DNA of 64,000 nt from assembly GCF_014195655.1 (NCBI RefSeq), contig NZ_JACICD010000005.1:310001-374000 (forward strand). Direction: 5' to 3'. Shown piece by piece: positions 35,811 to 44,421 of this stretch. The notes below the pieces were generated by a model, which made no database searches, had not been told where the DNA came from, and saw nothing but the letters and a program-made list of their open reading frames with translations. Each line of letters starts with the position of its first letter. The stretch's first letter is position 1. Origin of the DNA: Ancylobacter tetraedralis. Lineage in GTDB: Bacteria; Pseudomonadota; Alphaproteobacteria; Rhizobiales; Xanthobacteraceae. Both the position numbers and the translations under genes were made by a program.

Positions 35811-36085
35811 AGAGTCCCGTGGTTAAGCGGTCCATCGTCATCGCGGGTCACAAGACCAGCGTGAGCCTTGAAGACCAGTTCTGGGACGCTCTCAAGGAAA
35901 TCGCCGGGAACCGGCGCACGACCTTGTCCGAAATCGTCGCGACCATCGATGCGGGCCGCAACCAGGGCAACCTGTCATCGGCGATCCGCCTGTATGTACT
36001 CGCCCATTTCCGCAATCCCACGGGCGGGCGCGACGTGCCGGAACATGCCGGTCATGGCGCTTCGATGCGATCTACCGTTGCGTAA
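35807..36085 (+). CDS. Ribbon-helix-helix domain protein
   Basis: 92 residues. KSPVVKRSIVIAGHKTSVSL gives the DNA-binding strand, and EDQFWDALKEIAGNRRTTLSEIVATIDAGR gives the two helices of the RHH fold; SSAIRLYVLAHFR ends the core. It is probably a dimeric DNA-binding regulator. The target is unknown; the strong palindrome 48 bases downstream of its stop, inside the hflK promoter, would be one candidate (inference only). Coupled to DUF4169 by ATGA. Confidence 0.88.
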   Translation: MKSPVVKRSIVIAGHKTSVSLEDQFWDALKEIAGNRRTTLSEIVATIDAGRNQGNLSSAIRLYVLAHFRNPTGGRDVPEHAGHGASMRSTVA

Positions 36086-36123
36086 GGCCGGCTACCTCCC
36101 CATATCACGGGCTGCGCGGTGCG

Positions 36124-36152
36124 TTGTAACCGGGTGACGCGTCACCTATAAC
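36124..36152 (+). promoter_or_regulatory. hflK promoter with operator-like palindrome in the spacer
   Basis: TTGTAA (36124-36129), spacer 17 bases, TATAAC (36147-36152). The last 14 spacer bases are a perfect palindrome, GGTGACGCGTCACC (36133-36146). A protein bound there would control the promoter directly. The start codon of hflK is 117 bases downstream of the -10. Confidence 0.6.
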
Positions 36153-36268
36153 CGCCTCGTCGTGTCTCTCGCCCGGGAGGCAACGGGTTTCTTGCTGCAC
36201 GGTGATGTCTGGCGGTTCCGCATCTGCGAGCCCCGACGGATCGGGCTCGTAAACGGAGTGGCCGCGGA

Positions 36269-37426
36269 ATGTCGTGGAAGAACCAGAGCGGTGGACCATG
36301 GGGTGGTGGTCCGCGCGGTCCCTGGGGTAATGGCCCGCAATCGTCGGGACCCAATTCTCCTGATCTCGAAGACCTCATTCGCCGCGGCCAGGAGAAACTG
36401 CGCACGGCGCTTCCCGGCGGCTTCGGCAGCGGCAAGGGCGTCATCGCGGTTCTCGCCATCGCCATCCTTGCGTGGCTGGTATCGGGCTTCTACCGCGTCG
36501 AGCCGGATGAACAGGGCGTGGTTCTGCGCTTCGGCAAATTCGTCGCCACCACCAATCCGGGTCTGAACTACCACCTTCCCTACCCGATCGAGACGGTGCT
36601 CACCCCGCAGGTGACGCGCGTCAACCGCATCGACATCGGCATCCGCACCGGCGACGACCCGCGCCGTGGCGCCAACATGCGCGACGTGGCCGAGGAGAGC
36701 CTGATGCTCACCGGCGACGAGAACATCGTCGATGTCGACTTCGCGGTGTTCTGGATGGTCAAGCCCGCCGCCGCCGGCTCCACCGAGGATATCGGCGCCG
36801 CCAACTTCCTGTTCAACGTCCAGAACCCGGAAGGCACCATCAAGGCCGTCGCGGAGAGCGCGATGCGCGAAGTGGTCGGGCGCACCAACATCCAGCCGAT
36901 CCTCACCGGCGCCCGCCAGAACATGGAAACGGCGGTACAGGATCTGATGCAGCGCACGCTCGATTCCTATCGTGCCGGCGTGCTCATCACCCAGGTCCAG
37001 CTGCAGAAGGTCGACCCGCCGCAGCAGGTCATCGATTCGTTCCGCGACGTGCAGGCCGCCCGCGCCGATGCCGAGCGCCTGCAGAACGAGGCGCAGGCCT
37101 ATGCCAACCGCGTGGTGCCCGAGGCGCGCGGCGAATCCGCCCGCATCACCCAGGGTGCCCAGGGCTACAAGGAGCGCGCCATCATCGAGGCCCGCGGCCA
37201 GGCCTCGCGCTTCCTGAGCGTGCTCACCGAATACCAGAAGGCGCCGGACATCACCCGCCAGCGCCTCTATCTGGAAACCATGGAGCGTGTCTTCGGCGGC
37301 ATGGACAAGGTCATCATCGACCAGTCCGCCGGTGCCGGCGGGCAGGGCGTGGTGCCTTATCTGCCGCTCAGCGCGCTTGACCGGCGCACGCCCGCGACGA
37401 CCCCCGCCCAGGGAGCCACGAAGTGA
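36269..37426 (+). CDS. hflK: FtsH protease modulator HflK
   Basis: 385 residues. A Gly/Pro-rich cytoplasmic N-terminus (MSWKNQSGGPWGGGPRGPWG) precedes one transmembrane helix (about 55-75, GVIAVLAIAILAWLVSGFYRV), then the SPFH/band-7 domain (ALVLRFGKFV-like GVVLRFGKFVATTNPGLNYH) and a coiled-coil region with AQAYANRVVPEARGE. HflK and HflC form a large cage around the membrane protease FtsH. hflC starts in the stop codon (GTGA). Confidence 0.95.
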   Translation: MSWKNQSGGPWGGGPRGPWGNGPQSSGPNSPDLEDLIRRGQEKLRTALPGGFGSGKGVIAVLAIAILAWLVSGFYRVEPDEQGVVLRFGKFVATTNPGLNYHLPYPIETVLTPQVTRVNRIDIGIRTGDDPRRGANMRDVAEESLMLTGDENIVDVDFAVFWMVKPAAAGSTEDIGAANFLFNVQNPEGTIKAVAESAMREVVGRTNIQPILTGARQNMETAVQDLMQRTLDSYRAGVLITQVQLQKVDPPQQVIDSFRDVQAARADAERLQNEAQAYANRVVPEARGESARITQGAQGYKERAIIEARGQASRFLSVLTEYQKAPDITRQRLYLETMERVFGGMDKVIIDQSAGAGGQGVVPYLPLSALDRRTPATTPAQGATK

Positions 37427-38364
37427 AGAACAATCTTGGGATCGTCCTCGCGGTTCTCGCCGCCATCATCGCCATCATCGTCTATTCCTCGCTGTTCACC
37501 GTCTACCAGACCCAGCAGGCGCTGGTTCTGCGCTTCGGCGAGCCGGTGCGGGTCATCGAGCAGCCCGGCCTTAACGCCAAGATCCCGCTGGTGGACAGCG
37601 TGATCCTGATCGACAAGCGCATCCTCGACCTCGAGAACCCCTCGCAGGAAGTGATCGCCTCCGACCAGAAGCGCCTCGTGGTGGATGCCTTCGCGCGCTA
37701 CCGCATCACCAATCCGCTGCGCTTCTACCAGTCGGTGGGATCGGTGGAGGGCGCCAATTCGCGCCTCGCCACCGTGCTGAACTCGGCCCTGCGCCGCGTG
37801 CTGGGTGAATCCACCTTCATCCAGGTGGTGCGCGACGAGCGCGAGAACCTGATGGCGCGCATCCGCGATCAGGTGAACCGCGAGGCCGCCGGTTTCGGCA
37901 TCAGCGTCATCGACGTGCGCATCCGCCGCGCCGACCTGCCGGAGGCCAACAGCCAGGCGGTATTCCAGCGCATGCAGACCGAGCGCCAGCGCGAGGCCTC
38001 GGAAATCCGAGCGCAGGGCGCCGAGCAGGGGCAGACCATCCGCGCCCGTGCCGACCGTGACTCCACCATCATCGTCGCCGAAGCCAACGCCGCCGCCGAC
38101 AAGCTGCGCGGCGAGGGCGAAGCCCAGCGCAACGAGATCTTTGCGCAGGCCTATGGACAGAACCGGTCCTTCTTCGAGTTCTACCGCAGCATGCAGGCCT
38201 ATGAGGCATCGCTGAAGAGCGGCGACACGCGGATGCTGCTGTCTCCCGACAGCAACTTCTTCCGCTTCTTCAACAATCCCGATGTGGGCGTGATGCCGCC
38301 GGCAGGTCCGGCGGCCATCGCCCCGGTCTCGCCGGCGCCCGCCGCCCCCGCGCCGGCAAACTGA
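37423..38364 (+). CDS. hflC: FtsH protease modulator HflC
   Basis: 313 residues from GTG 37423, overlapping the hflK stop by four bases. One N-terminal membrane helix (about 4-24, LGIVLAVLAAIIAIIVYSSLF), band-7 domain (QQALVLRFGEPVRVIEQPGLN), and helical part with ERQREASEIRAQGAEQGQTI. It ends in a Pro/Ala-rich tail. Partner of HflK around FtsH. A small DUF2065 gene follows 12 bases later. Confidence 0.95.
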   Translation: MKNNLGIVLAVLAAIIAIIVYSSLFTVYQTQQALVLRFGEPVRVIEQPGLNAKIPLVDSVILIDKRILDLENPSQEVIASDQKRLVVDAFARYRITNPLRFYQSVGSVEGANSRLATVLNSALRRVLGESTFIQVVRDERENLMARIRDQVNREAAGFGISVIDVRIRRADLPEANSQAVFQRMQTERQREASEIRAQGAEQGQTIRARADRDSTIIVAEANAAADKLRGEGEAQRNEIFAQAYGQNRSFFEFYRSMQAYEASLKSGDTRMLLSPDSNFFRFFNNPDVGVMPPAGPAAIAPVSPAPAAPAPAN

Positions 38365-38376
38365 TCCGGCGCGGCG

Positions 38377-38562
38377 ATGTCCGATCTCGTCGTCGCGCTG
38401 GGACTCCTGCTGGTGATCGAAGGACTGATGATGGCAGCAGCTCCCGGCGCGGTGCGCCGGGCGCTGGAAGCCATAGACCAGTTGCCGGACGCGCCGATGC
38501 GCATCAGCGGCCTGGTCGGTGCCATCATCGGCATCCTCCTCATCTGGGTGATCCGCGGCTGA
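38377..38562 (+). CDS. DUF2065 small membrane protein
   Basis: 61 residues with two hydrophobic helices (about 4-22, LVVALGLLLVIEGLMMAA, and 43-58, ISGLVGAIIGILLIWVI) and a short loop. It is the regular third gene of the hflKC cluster in this group and an inner membrane protein of unknown function, probably cotranscribed. Confidence 0.9.
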   Translation: MSDLVVALGLLLVIEGLMMAAAPGAVRRALEAIDQLPDAPMRISGLVGAIIGILLIWVIRG

Positions 38563-38703
38563 AGCCGCGTGGATGGCGCGCGGGCTCCCAAGCTCGCGCG
38601 CTTTTGCCTTGCATCGGTCCTCATCCGCGATAGCGTCGGTCGAGATGGATCGCGCGCCCCTGTCGGCGTGCGTCATCCTGTTCCGCGTCGTGAAGGAGGC
38701 ACC

Positions 38704-40287
38704 ATGATTCAGGCGGTTATCGCGGCTGCGGGCCGAAGCAACGAGCCGACCGGCAGCGGCGCGGACCACCTTGCCGCACGGGCCCCTGCCCCACGGCCCG
38801 GCCGCTCGCTCGCCCGCCTCGCCCGGCACCTGCTGATCGCGGGTGTGCTGGCCGCGGGCGTGCTCGCCGGGGCGGGCCTGCCGGCTTATGCCGCCGCCAC
38901 CAAGGGCCCCGACACCGTCGCCGACACCGCTGAGAAGATCATGGACGCGGTGGTCAACATCTCGACCTCGCAGACCGTGGCGCCCTCGCGCAGCGTGCCG
39001 ACCCCGGACCTGCCGCCCGGCTCGCCCTTCGAGGAATTCTTCGAAGAGTTCTTCAAGCGGCGCCAGCAGCAGGGCGAGGATAACGGCCCGCGCCGCGTCT
39101 CCTCGCTCGGCTCCGGCTTCGTCATCGACGAGAGCGGGCTGATCGTGACCAATAACCACGTCATCGCCGACGCCGACGAGATCTACGCCAATTTCGCCGA
39201 TGGCTCGAAGCTGAAGGCCGAACTGGTCGGGCGCGACACCAAGGTCGATATCGCGCTGCTGCGGGTGAAGCCGGAGGACGGCAAGCCGCTGAAAGCGGTG
39301 AAGTTCGGCAATTCCGATGCGCTGCGCGTCGGCGACTGGGTGATGGCGATCGGCAACCCGTTCGGGCTCGGCGGCACGCTCACCGTGGGCGTCATCTCCG
39401 CCCGCAACCGCGACATCAATTCGGGCCCCTACGACAATTTCCTGCAGACCGACGCCGCCATCAACCGCGGCAATTCCGGCGGCCCGCTCTTCGACATGGA
39501 CGGCGAGGTGATCGGCATCAACACCGCCATCATCTCGCCCTCGGGCGGCTCGATCGGCATCGGCTTCGCGGTACCCTCCAACACCGCCGTCCCGGTGATC
39601 GCCCAGCTCAAGGAATTCGGCGAGACCCGGCGCGGCTGGATCGGCGTGCGCATCCAGCAGGTGACACCGGAAATCGCCGAGAGCCTCTCGCTCGGCAAGC
39701 CCCGCGGCGCGCTGATCGGCTCCGTCGCCGATGACGGCCCCGCCGCCAAGGGCGGGCTGAAGGCGGGCGACGTGGTCGTCACCTTCGACGGCAAGGACGT
39801 GAAGGACATGCGCACCCTGCCGATCATCGTCGCCGACACGCCGGTCGACAAGGAGGTCGAGGTTGTCGTCATCCGCAAGGGCAAGGAGGAGAAGCTGAAG
39901 CTGGTCGTGGGCCGGCTGAACGAGAGCGAAACCGCCGAGGCCACCCCCGAGGAGAGCGCGCCCAAGGCCGAGGCGCCGAAGCTGGAGACCAGCAAACTGC
40001 TCGGCCTCGAACTCGCACCGCTCACGCCGGAACTGCGCACCCGCTTCAAGATCAAGGACGAGCTCAAGGGCGTGGTCGTGGTGTCGGTGGACAAGGGCAC
40101 CGCCGCCGCCGAACGCGGCATCGCCGAGGGTAATCTTGTCGTCGAGGTGAACCAGGAGCCGGCGGCAACGCCAGCCGACATCGAGAAGCGGCTCGCCGCG
40201 CTGAAAAAGGACGGCCGCCGCTCCGCCCTTCTGATGGTGAGCGACCCGCAGGGGCAGATCCGCTTCACCGCGCTGCCGATCGACTGA
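38704..40287 (+). CDS. Do/DegP-type periplasmic serine protease
   Basis: 527 residues from ATG 38704, preceded by AAGGAGGCACC. A cationic N-terminus of about 40 residues leads to a hydrophobic signal segment (LLIAGVLAAGVLAGAGLPAYA). The trypsin-like triad is His152 (NNHVIAD), Asp182 (VDIALLRV) and Ser258 (RGNSGGPL). Two PDZ domains follow (about 330-420 and 445-525). It degrades or refolds damaged envelope proteins. It closes the hflKC cluster and has a strong terminator. Confidence 0.95.
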   Translation: MIQAVIAAAGRSNEPTGSGADHLAARAPAPRPGRSLARLARHLLIAGVLAAGVLAGAGLPAYAAATKGPDTVADTAEKIMDAVVNISTSQTVAPSRSVPTPDLPPGSPFEEFFEEFFKRRQQQGEDNGPRRVSSLGSGFVIDESGLIVTNNHVIADADEIYANFADGSKLKAELVGRDTKVDIALLRVKPEDGKPLKAVKFGNSDALRVGDWVMAIGNPFGLGGTLTVGVISARNRDINSGPYDNFLQTDAAINRGNSGGPLFDMDGEVIGINTAIISPSGGSIGIGFAVPSNTAVPVIAQLKEFGETRRGWIGVRIQQVTPEIAESLSLGKPRGALIGSVADDGPAAKGGLKAGDVVVTFDGKDVKDMRTLPIIVADTPVDKEVEVVVIRKGKEEKLKLVVGRLNESETAEATPEESAPKAEAPKLETSKLLGLELAPLTPELRTRFKIKDELKGVVVVSVDKGTAAAERGIAEGNLVVEVNQEPAATPADIEKRLAALKKDGRRSALLMVSDPQGQIRFTALPID

Positions 40288-40338
40288 GGCGCACCGGGCG
40301 CGTCATCGCCAGCGAACCAATTCGGGCCAAGACGAGAG

Positions 40339-40375
40339 ATCCCGCAATGGCACCCGTGCCGTTGCCGGGATTTTT
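40339..40375 (+). terminator. Rho-independent terminator of the hflKC-protease cluster
   Basis: ATCCCG-CAATGGCAC pairs with GTGCCGTTG-CCGGGAT with one bulge, followed by TTTTT. It lies 52 bases after the stop. Confidence 0.85.
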
Positions 40376-40557
40376 CCATGTGGATGCGGGGAGACAAGCC
40401 TCGGCCCACCGATAGGCTCAGGTGTCGACGCGCACCCGCATCCGCTGCGGCTTTGGAATCGCGCAGGCTGATCGACGATTTCCCGCCGATCCGGCACGCT
40501 TTGCGGAACCAGGATTGCCCCGCGTCGATCCGGCGCGCCCGTTCGGCCGGAATCTAC

Positions 40558-41037
40558 TCAGGGCTTCTTCTGCGGCGGGGGATGGGCGACGGCGCCGCGC
40601 TGGGCCGCCGTCTTCTGCGCCGGCTCGGTGAGCTGCACCGTCCAGCTTTTCTGTTCCTGGGTGTCCACCTCGAAGAAGCCGGTGCGGTCATAGCCCCGCG
40701 CCAGGCAATCCTCGATGCCGCGAATGGTGAACTCCTTGTCGCGGGTGCACATGAAGGCCTTGCCAGACCATTCGCCGCCGAGATCATAGTCGATCGCGTA
40801 GACGTAATAGAACCGGGCGACGAGATCGCCGCGCAGCAGTGTCTCGCAGCTATTGGGGCCGATATTCCACCAGCCCTCCGTCGCCCACGCGTTGCCGTCC
40901 TTGTAGCCGAGCGCGATGCCGACGCGGCTGGGGGAGCGGTTGCACATGCGGAAATCGGCCGCCGCCGGCTGTGGCAGAAGAGCCGCCAGCCCAAGCGCCA
41001 GCGACGCAGCGAGAAGCAGGCCGCGCCCGGCCCTCAT
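40558..41037 (-). CDS. DUF1036 secreted protein
   Basis: 159 residues from ATG 41037. MRAGRGLLLAASLALGLAALLPQPAAA is a signal peptide. The DUF1036 core is DFRMCNRSPSRVGIALGYKD, WATEGWWNIGPNSCETLLRG and FYYVYAIDYD. Four cysteines in the core and near the end (CNRS, SCET, FMCTRD, EDCLARG) suggest two disulfides. Function unknown. It starts 28 bases after the glycerate kinase stop on the same strand. Confidence 0.88.
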   Translation of the reverse strand: MRAGRGLLLAASLALGLAALLPQPAAADFRMCNRSPSRVGIALGYKDGNAWATEGWWNIGPNSCETLLRGDLVARFYYVYAIDYDLGGEWSGKAFMCTRDKEFTIRGIEDCLARGYDRTGFFEVDTQEQKSWTVQLTEPAQKTAAQRGAVAHPPPQKKP

Positions 41038-41065
41038 GCCGCGCCGGCCGGCCGCCGCAATACCC

Positions 41066-42358
41066 TCAGTTCTCGACGAAAACGGCGCGGAAATCATTGA
41101 CGTTGGTGCAGGTGGGTCCCGGCGTCAGCAGATCGCCCAAAGCCTCGAAGAAACCAGTGGAATCGTTATTGGCGAGAAAGGCGGCAGGATCGAGACCGGC
41201 CGCCGCGGCCCGCGCCAGCGTGTCGGGCGTCACATAGGCGCCGGCCGGGTCGCTGGCATCGCCACCGCCGCCATCCGTGCCATCCGTATCGCCCGCCACC
41301 GCATGGATGCCCAAGGCCCCGTCGAGGGCGATGGCCAGCGCCAGCGCGAATTCCTGGTTCGGCCCGCCGCGCCCCTGCCCACGCATGGTGACGGTAAGTT
41401 CGCCGCCGGAGAGCAGAACCGCGCTCCGGCCATCCGCCTTCAGCGCCCGCGCCAGCGCCGCCTGCTCGGCCGCCACCTCGCGCGCCTCGCCTTCCAGATT
41501 GTCGCCGATCAGGATGGGCTCCAGCCCCGCCTCGCGCACCAGCCGCTCGGCAGCCAGGAAACTGTCGGCCGGGCGGGCGATCAGGTGATATTCGGCATGC
41601 GCGAAGGCGGCATCGCCGGGCTTGGGCGATTCATTGGCACTGTCGCGCAGCGCCACCGCGACCGAAGGCGGCGGGTCGATGCGATAGCGCGCCAGCACGT
41701 CGCGCGCCTCGGCGAGCGAGGACGGATCGGGCACGGTGGGGCCGGACCCGATCACCGCGGGATCATCGCCCGGCACGTCGGAAATAGCGAGTGTCACCAC
41801 CCGGGCCGGCTGCGCCAGCACAGCGAGGCGCCCGCCCTTGATGCGCGAGAGGTGCTTTCGCACCGTGTTGATCTCGGTGATATTGGCGCCCGAGCGCAGC
41901 AGCGCGCGAGTGAGCGCGCGTTTGTCATCCAGTTCCACGCCGATGGCGGGAGCGATCCAGTTGGCCGAGGCGCCGCCCGAGAGCAGCACCAGCACGAGAT
42001 CCTCGGCGGTGGCCGAGGCCGCGAGGTCGATGGATTTCTGCGCGCCCGCCAGCCCGGCCGCATCCGGCACGGGATGGCCGGCCTCGACCATCTCCAGCCG
42101 CCGGGTCGGCCGGCCATAGCCGTGGCGCGCCACGCCGATGCCCGCCAGCCGTGCGGGATCGAAACCGAGCGTATCGAGATAATGGCGCTCGGCGACCTCG
42201 AGCATGGAACCGGCGGCCTTGCCCGCCGCCAGCAGGATCAGCCGGCCCTGCGCCGGCGGCGGCGGCAGGGCGGGGGGAAGGCAGGTCTCGGGGTGGGCGG
42301 CCGCGACGGCGGCGGTGAAGAGCTTGTCGAGAAAGGCACGCGCCGCAGCATCGGTCAT
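41066..42358 (-). CDS. Glycerate 2-kinase, MOFRL family
   Basis: 430 residues from ATG 42358 (MTDAAARAFLDKLFTAAV); AGGGACAG upstream. It phosphorylates glycerate. The N-terminal domain shows LLAAGKAAGSMLEVAE and VLLSGGASANWIAPAIG; the C-terminal MOFRL motif area is RGGPNQEFALALAIAL and AVAGDTDGTDGGGGDASDPAGAYV. Its product enters lower glycolysis, linking to the gap-pgk reactions. It forms an operon with the DUF1036 gene. Confidence 0.93.
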   Translation of the reverse strand: MTDAAARAFLDKLFTAAVAAAHPETCLPPALPPPPAQGRLILLAAGKAAGSMLEVAERHYLDTLGFDPARLAGIGVARHGYGRPTRRLEMVEAGHPVPDAAGLAGAQKSIDLAASATAEDLVLVLLSGGASANWIAPAIGVELDDKRALTRALLRSGANITEINTVRKHLSRIKGGRLAVLAQPARVVTLAISDVPGDDPAVIGSGPTVPDPSSLAEARDVLARYRIDPPPSVAVALRDSANESPKPGDAAFAHAEYHLIARPADSFLAAERLVREAGLEPILIGDNLEGEAREVAAEQAALARALKADGRSAVLLSGGELTVTMRGQGRGGPNQEFALALAIALDGALGIHAVAGDTDGTDGGGGDASDPAGAYVTPDTLARAAAAGLDPAAFLANNDSTGFFEALGDLLTPGPTCTNVNDFRAVFVEN

Positions 42359-42537
42359 AACTGTCCCTACCCCGCCCCTTGCGGGGCCTTGCGCGGCGTT
42401 TTTTCCCGCCGCACCAACATTGTTGCACACACCCCGAATCCAGCCGGGACGCGCGACGCCAAACGGGCGTATTCCTATGGCACACAAAACGCCACGTCAC
42501 TATCCTCTACACACTTAGTCGCACAACACGGGGAAAT

Positions 42538-43398
42538 ATGCGCCGCCTTCCGACGCAGGACACAGCCGGGATCGGCATTGCCGATGCCCCCTCCGCCCCG
42601 GGGCCGGACGATTTCCCGGCCTTCGAGCGCATCCCCGGCGATGCGCGGACCGGGCTCCTCCTCATCTGCGACCACGCCTCCAACGCCATCCCGCCGGCCT
42701 ATGGTTCGCTCGGCCTGCCACCTGCCGAACTGGCGCGGCATATCGGCTATGATATCGGCGCGGCCGGCGTGACGCGGGGGCTCGCGGCACGGCTGGAGAG
42801 CCCGGCGGTGCTGTCCTGTTTCTCCCGCCTGCTGATCGACCCCAATCGCGGCGAGGACGACCCGACCCTCGTCATGCGCCTGTCCGATGGCGCGGTCGTG
42901 CCCGGCAACCGCCATGCCGACGCCAGCGAGGTGGAGGAGCGCCTCGCCCGTTTCCACCGACCCTATCACCACGCCATCGAGGCCGAGATCGCCCGAGCGC
43001 TGGATGCCGGTATCGTGCCGGCGATCTTCTCGGTGCACAGCTTCACGCCGGTCTGGCGCGGCGTTCCCCGCCCCTGGCACGTCGCCCTGCTGTGGGACAG
43101 CGACCCGCGCTTCGCCCGGCCGCTGATCGAGGCGCTGGCCGCGCCGGGCGACCTCATCGTCGGCGACAACGAGCCCTATGATGGCGCGCTGCGCAATGAC
43201 TGCCTGTTCCGGCACGGCACCGCGCGCGGCCTGGCGCATGCGCTGATCGAAATCCGCCAGGACCTGATCGCCGATGCGGACGGCCAGGCGGAATGGGCGG
43301 AGCGCCTCGCCGACCTGCTGCCCACCCTGCTGGCAAGGCCGGATCTGCACGAGATCACCTTCTTCGGCTCGCGCACCGGGCCTGTCGCCCCCATCTGA
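42538..43398 (+). CDS. N-formylglutamate amidohydrolase family protein
   Basis: 286 residues from ATG 42538 with GGGGAAAT upstream; longer ORF rejected. Conserved motifs: LLLICDHASNAIPPAYG, LARHIGYDIGAAGVTRGLA, SRLLIDPNRGEDD and SVHSFTPVW. The first histidine/asparagine motif is the metal-binding type. The family hydrolyses N-formylglutamate in histidine breakdown (HutG) or related amides; no hut genes are in the window. Divergent from the glycerate kinase gene. Confidence 0.88.
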   Translation: MRRLPTQDTAGIGIADAPSAPGPDDFPAFERIPGDARTGLLLICDHASNAIPPAYGSLGLPPAELARHIGYDIGAAGVTRGLAARLESPAVLSCFSRLLIDPNRGEDDPTLVMRLSDGAVVPGNRHADASEVEERLARFHRPYHHAIEAEIARALDAGIVPAIFSVHSFTPVWRGVPRPWHVALLWDSDPRFARPLIEALAAPGDLIVGDNEPYDGALRNDCLFRHGTARGLAHALIEIRQDLIADADGQAEWAERLADLLPTLLARPDLHEITFFGSRTGPVAPI

Positions 43399-43454
43399 GG
43401 GTGAACGAGCGAATAGCGACAAGCGCCCGCGCGGCGCGCATCCCGGAGGCACCC

Positions 43455-43775
43455 ATGTCCGATCACGCACCCGACCTGCCCGAACTCGACGACAAGGCCC
43501 GCACCGAGCTGGAAGCCGCCGCCTTCCGCCGGCTCGTCGCGCATCTGCGGGCCCGCACCGACGTGCAGAATATCGAGCTGATGAACCTCGCCGGCTTCTG
43601 CCGCAACTGCCTCGCCAACTGGTATCTCGACGCCGCGCGCGAGCGCGACCTGCCCGTGAGCAAGGACGCGAGTCGCGTGGTGGTCTACGGCATGCCCTAT
43701 GAGGAATGGAAGGCCACCCACCAGAGCGAGGCCACCCCCGCGCAGAAGGCCGCCTTCACCGGGCCCGGCCACTGA
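43455..43775 (+). CDS. DUF1244 family protein
   Basis: 106 residues with GGAGGCACCC before ATG 43455. The pattern AFRRLVAHLRARTDVQNIELMNLAGFCRNCLANWY and YGMPYEEWKATHQSEA is typical of DUF1244. The NLAGFCRNCL cysteine pair is conserved. Function unknown. It follows the amidohydrolase gene by 56 bases. Confidence 0.92.
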   Translation: MSDHAPDLPELDDKARTELEAAAFRRLVAHLRARTDVQNIELMNLAGFCRNCLANWYLDAARERDLPVSKDASRVVVYGMPYEEWKATHQSEATPAQKAAFTGPGH

Positions 43776-43776
43776 C

Positions 43777-43823
43777 GGCGCGCTACACCCGCACCCGGCA
43801 GTGGATTGCGGGTGTAGCGCGCC
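43777..43823 (+). repeat. 17-bp perfect stem-loop after the DUF1244 gene
   Basis: GGCGCGCTACACCCGCA (43777-43793) and its exact reverse complement (43807-43823), loop 13 bases, start one base after the stop codon. No U-run follows. It may be a transcript-stabilising 3' hairpin or a non-canonical terminator. Confidence 0.7.
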
Positions 43824-43936
43824 CGGACGACGGCCATCGGGCCCGTCGCGCTTGACGCGCGCGGGCGCTTGCGATCCTCATCCCCGGCCATTCACGTCAA
43901 CGATGCCGGGCCTCTGCCCGAGCCCCCGGAGAGACC

Positions 43937-44221
43937 ATGTCCGACATTCCCAACGACCAGCCGCTGTCCGATGCCGCCGCCGGCTTCGCCAAGGAGCAGC
44001 TGAAATCCTTCATCGAGCGCATCGAGCGGCTTGAGGAGGAGAAGAAGACCATTGCCGACGACATCAAGGACGTCTTCGCCGAGGCGAAGGGCACCGGCTT
44101 CGATGTCAAGGCGCTGCGCGAGATCCTCAAGATCCGCAAGCAGGATGCCGACCAGCGGGCCGAGCACGAGGCGATCGTCGACCTGTATCTGCAGGCGCTG
44201 GGCATGATCTCGCCGAACTGA
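43937..44221 (+). CDS. gapR: GapR (DUF2312), nucleoid-associated protein
   Basis: 94 residues. The DUF2312 core [39 protein letters not shown], then [19 protein letters not shown], matches Caulobacter GapR, which binds overtwisted DNA ahead of replication and transcription. It is all-helical, with a long first helix for oligomerisation. Usual start ATG 43937 after CCCGGAGAG. Confidence 0.92.
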   Translation: MSDIPNDQPLSDAAAGFAKEQLKSFIERIERLEEEKKTIADDIKDVFAEAKGTGFDVKALREILKIRKQDADQRAEHEAIVDLYLQALGMISPN

Positions 44222-44421
44222 GACGAAAGCCGCGCCTTTCCATCATCCCGGTCGGCCGCGCGCCGATCCGGGATCGCGCACACAATGGCAAGCGAAGCCT
44301 GCCCTGCGGCGGGGCGCGTTGGGGGAAAACCTCAATCGACCCCGGCACAGGGCGCGGGCGGAGGCGCGGCACACCTAACATGGCAGATCGTGGACGGAGC
44401 TTCCTGATCGGAGCTTCCTGA

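Noticed and set aside
42374-42399. GCCCC-TTGC-GGGGC hairpin followed by TTTTTT as a terminator
   Set aside because: The T-run is about 11 bases from the stem and there is no plus-strand gene upstream to terminate.
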